A stretch of 6,895 nucleotides of DNA. Source: Flavobacteriales bacterium UBA5692 (lineage in GTDB: Bacteria; Bacteroidota; Bacteroidia; Flavobacteriales_D; Sanyastnellaceae). Under the pieces are notes generated by a model, which had not been told where the DNA came from, did not search any database, and saw only the letters and a program-made list of their open reading frames with translations. Of this stretch, positions 5,990 through 6,895 are shown in pieces (the first letter of the stretch is position 1; the number at the start of each line of letters is the position of its first letter). The stretch is taken from positions 17,720-24,614 of the forward strand of contig DIHQ01000154.1 of the NCBI GenBank assembly GCA_002420235.1, written 5' to 3'. The position numbers and the translations under genes are program-made.

Positions 5990-6895
5990 ATGAAAACTCT
6001 CTCCTCTGTACTCTTGATGTTATTCACCCTTACTGTTTCGGGACAAATCCAACTGGACAACCAATTCGAAGATTGGGGAGATATTCCGCACAGCACTGAC
6101 ACCGATGGCGGCCCCTTCGTTGCTTCTGCGCTATCTAGTAACGAAGAGTGGCTGTATTTACATGTTGAAATGGGGGAAGCGGTTGCACTTGATGAGGACA
6201 TCTTGCCCAATGATTTTCGGATTCTAATGGACCTTGACGACGACACCAACACTGGAGTTGATTACGCTGGTCAAGGGCTCGGCGTTGATCTCCTCATCAA
6301 TCTTGCTACTCGACAAGCCATTCGCTACACGAACGGATCTGGAATCGAATCGTTCAACGAGGTTGGTATGCGGGCCGCACCTACGTATAGCGGCAAAGAG
6401 TTTGAAATCGCCTTCAGCCGCGACTTAGCACAAGTCGTTGGGCCAACCGTACGTGTTATGTGGTACGATAACGCCTCGCAAACTGGATTTCCCTTGGCCG
6501 GGATGTCACATTCTTTGAGTGAGGCACCCGTTCCTTTCCTCCCATTAAGCTTTGCAAGGCCTGAGGGTACCCTCGACAGGGTTGCGTTTTGGAACATGAA
6601 CGGACGCATGGATCAACCAAGTGCCCAACAAGCCATGAAACGGATTTTACAAGCTGTTGGCCCTGACATCCTTGCTTTATCTGAAGTTGCTGACGTCAGC
6701 CCCGCGTTTGTACAAAGCCTCCTTAACAACTGGTTGCCAATAGAAGGCGGTGGTTCCTGGAACATAGTGGAAGACGATTGGGATTTAATGATTGCCGCAA
6801 AGGGAGAGATTGTCTCCTCTTTTTCCTCCGTCACCCGACAGTTTCCCGCCCTAGTTCAAGGACACCCTGATTGGGGCGCGCCTTTGTTGGTGACG
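5990..6895 (+). CDS. Secreted endonuclease/exonuclease/phosphatase-family protein with N-terminal binding-like domain, 3' end cut
   Basis: An exported protein; 302 codons are visible and the frame is open at the right edge. The signal peptide MKTLSSVLLMLFTLTVSG is followed by QIQLDNQFEDWGDIP. Residues about 20-185 form a beta-rich module with DNQFEDW near the start, NEEWLYLHVEM, an Asp-rich DLDDDTNTGVDYAGQGLGVD (81-100) that looks like a metal-binding loop, and FEIAFSRD. It resembles CBM9/DOMON-like domains, but that is tentative. From about residue 196 an EEP (DNase I-like) fold begins: RVAFWNMNGRM gives the first metal-site Asn (N202 or N204), and VGPDILALSEVADV gives the metal-binding Glu (E232). 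The later catalytic His/Asp motifs would lie past the edge, so activity (nuclease, phosphodiesterase or phosphatase) cannot be judged. The ATG is the natural start because it begins the signal peptide; there is no clear SD. It is divergent from the EamA gene by 47 nt. Confidence 0.85.
   Translation, partial: MKTLSSVLLMLFTLTVSGQIQLDNQFEDWGDIPHSTDTDGGPFVASALSSNEEWLYLHVEMGEAVALDEDILPNDFRILMDLDDDTNTGVDYAGQGLGVDLLINLATRQAIRYTNGSGIESFNEVGMRAAPTYSGKEFEIAFSRDLAQVVGPTVRVMWYDNASQTGFPLAGMSHSLSEAPVPFLPLSFARPEGTLDRVAFWNMNGRMDQPSAQQAMKRILQAVGPDILALSEVADVSPAFVQSLLNNWLPIEGGGSWNIVEDDWDLMIAAKGEIVSSFSSVTRQFPALVQGHPDWGAPLLVT

Overview
The window looks like ordinary chromosomal DNA from a member of the Bacteroidota, probably a Flavobacteriales-like marine lineage. 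The evidence is a PorP/SprF-family protein next to a protein with a type B (gliding-motility-associated) C-terminal sorting domain, both specific to the type IX secretion system (T9SS). The histidine kinase carries the HQLGTP phospho-acceptor box common in Bacteroidota, and HemW has the N-terminus usual for that phylum. Base composition looks fairly balanced by eye, not strongly AT-rich. Coding density is very high: no gap between genes exceeds about 50 bases, and I see no tRNA, rRNA, CRISPR array, insertion sequence or phage gene.

Positions 1-3855 (minus strand, read right to left) hold a tightly packed four-gene array. It contains a biotin/lipoyl attachment (BCCP-like) protein, a secreted 335-aa protein with a T9SS type B sorting domain, a PorP/SprF-like outer-membrane partner, and a two-TM sensor histidine kinase whose last residues lie beyond the left edge. 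The junctions are 2 nt apart, overlapping as ATGA, and 3 nt apart, so one translationally coupled operon is the simplest reading. A dedicated T9SS cargo plus SprF-like pair is a known arrangement. Its linkage to a biotin carrier and a sensor kinase is the most noteworthy point in the window.

Positions 3895-5034 (plus) encode HemW, the radical-SAM haem chaperone, divergent from the biotin gene across only 39 bases. Its stop overlaps the stop of a convergent EamA/DMT-family transporter gene (5031-5942, minus). That gene is preceded by a perfect match to the Bacteroidota -7 promoter element, placed so close to the ATG that a leaderless transcript is possible. From 5990 to the right edge (plus) runs the N-terminal 302 codons of a secreted protein: a signal peptide, a beta-rich domain resembling carbohydrate-binding/DOMON-like modules, then the start of an endonuclease/exonuclease/phosphatase (EEP) domain.

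No clearly unprecedented system is visible. HemW and the EamA transporter are routine genes. The minus-strand operon, the unassigned N-terminal domain of the T9SS cargo, the kinase's unassigned sensor domain and the EEP fusion are the places worth a second look.
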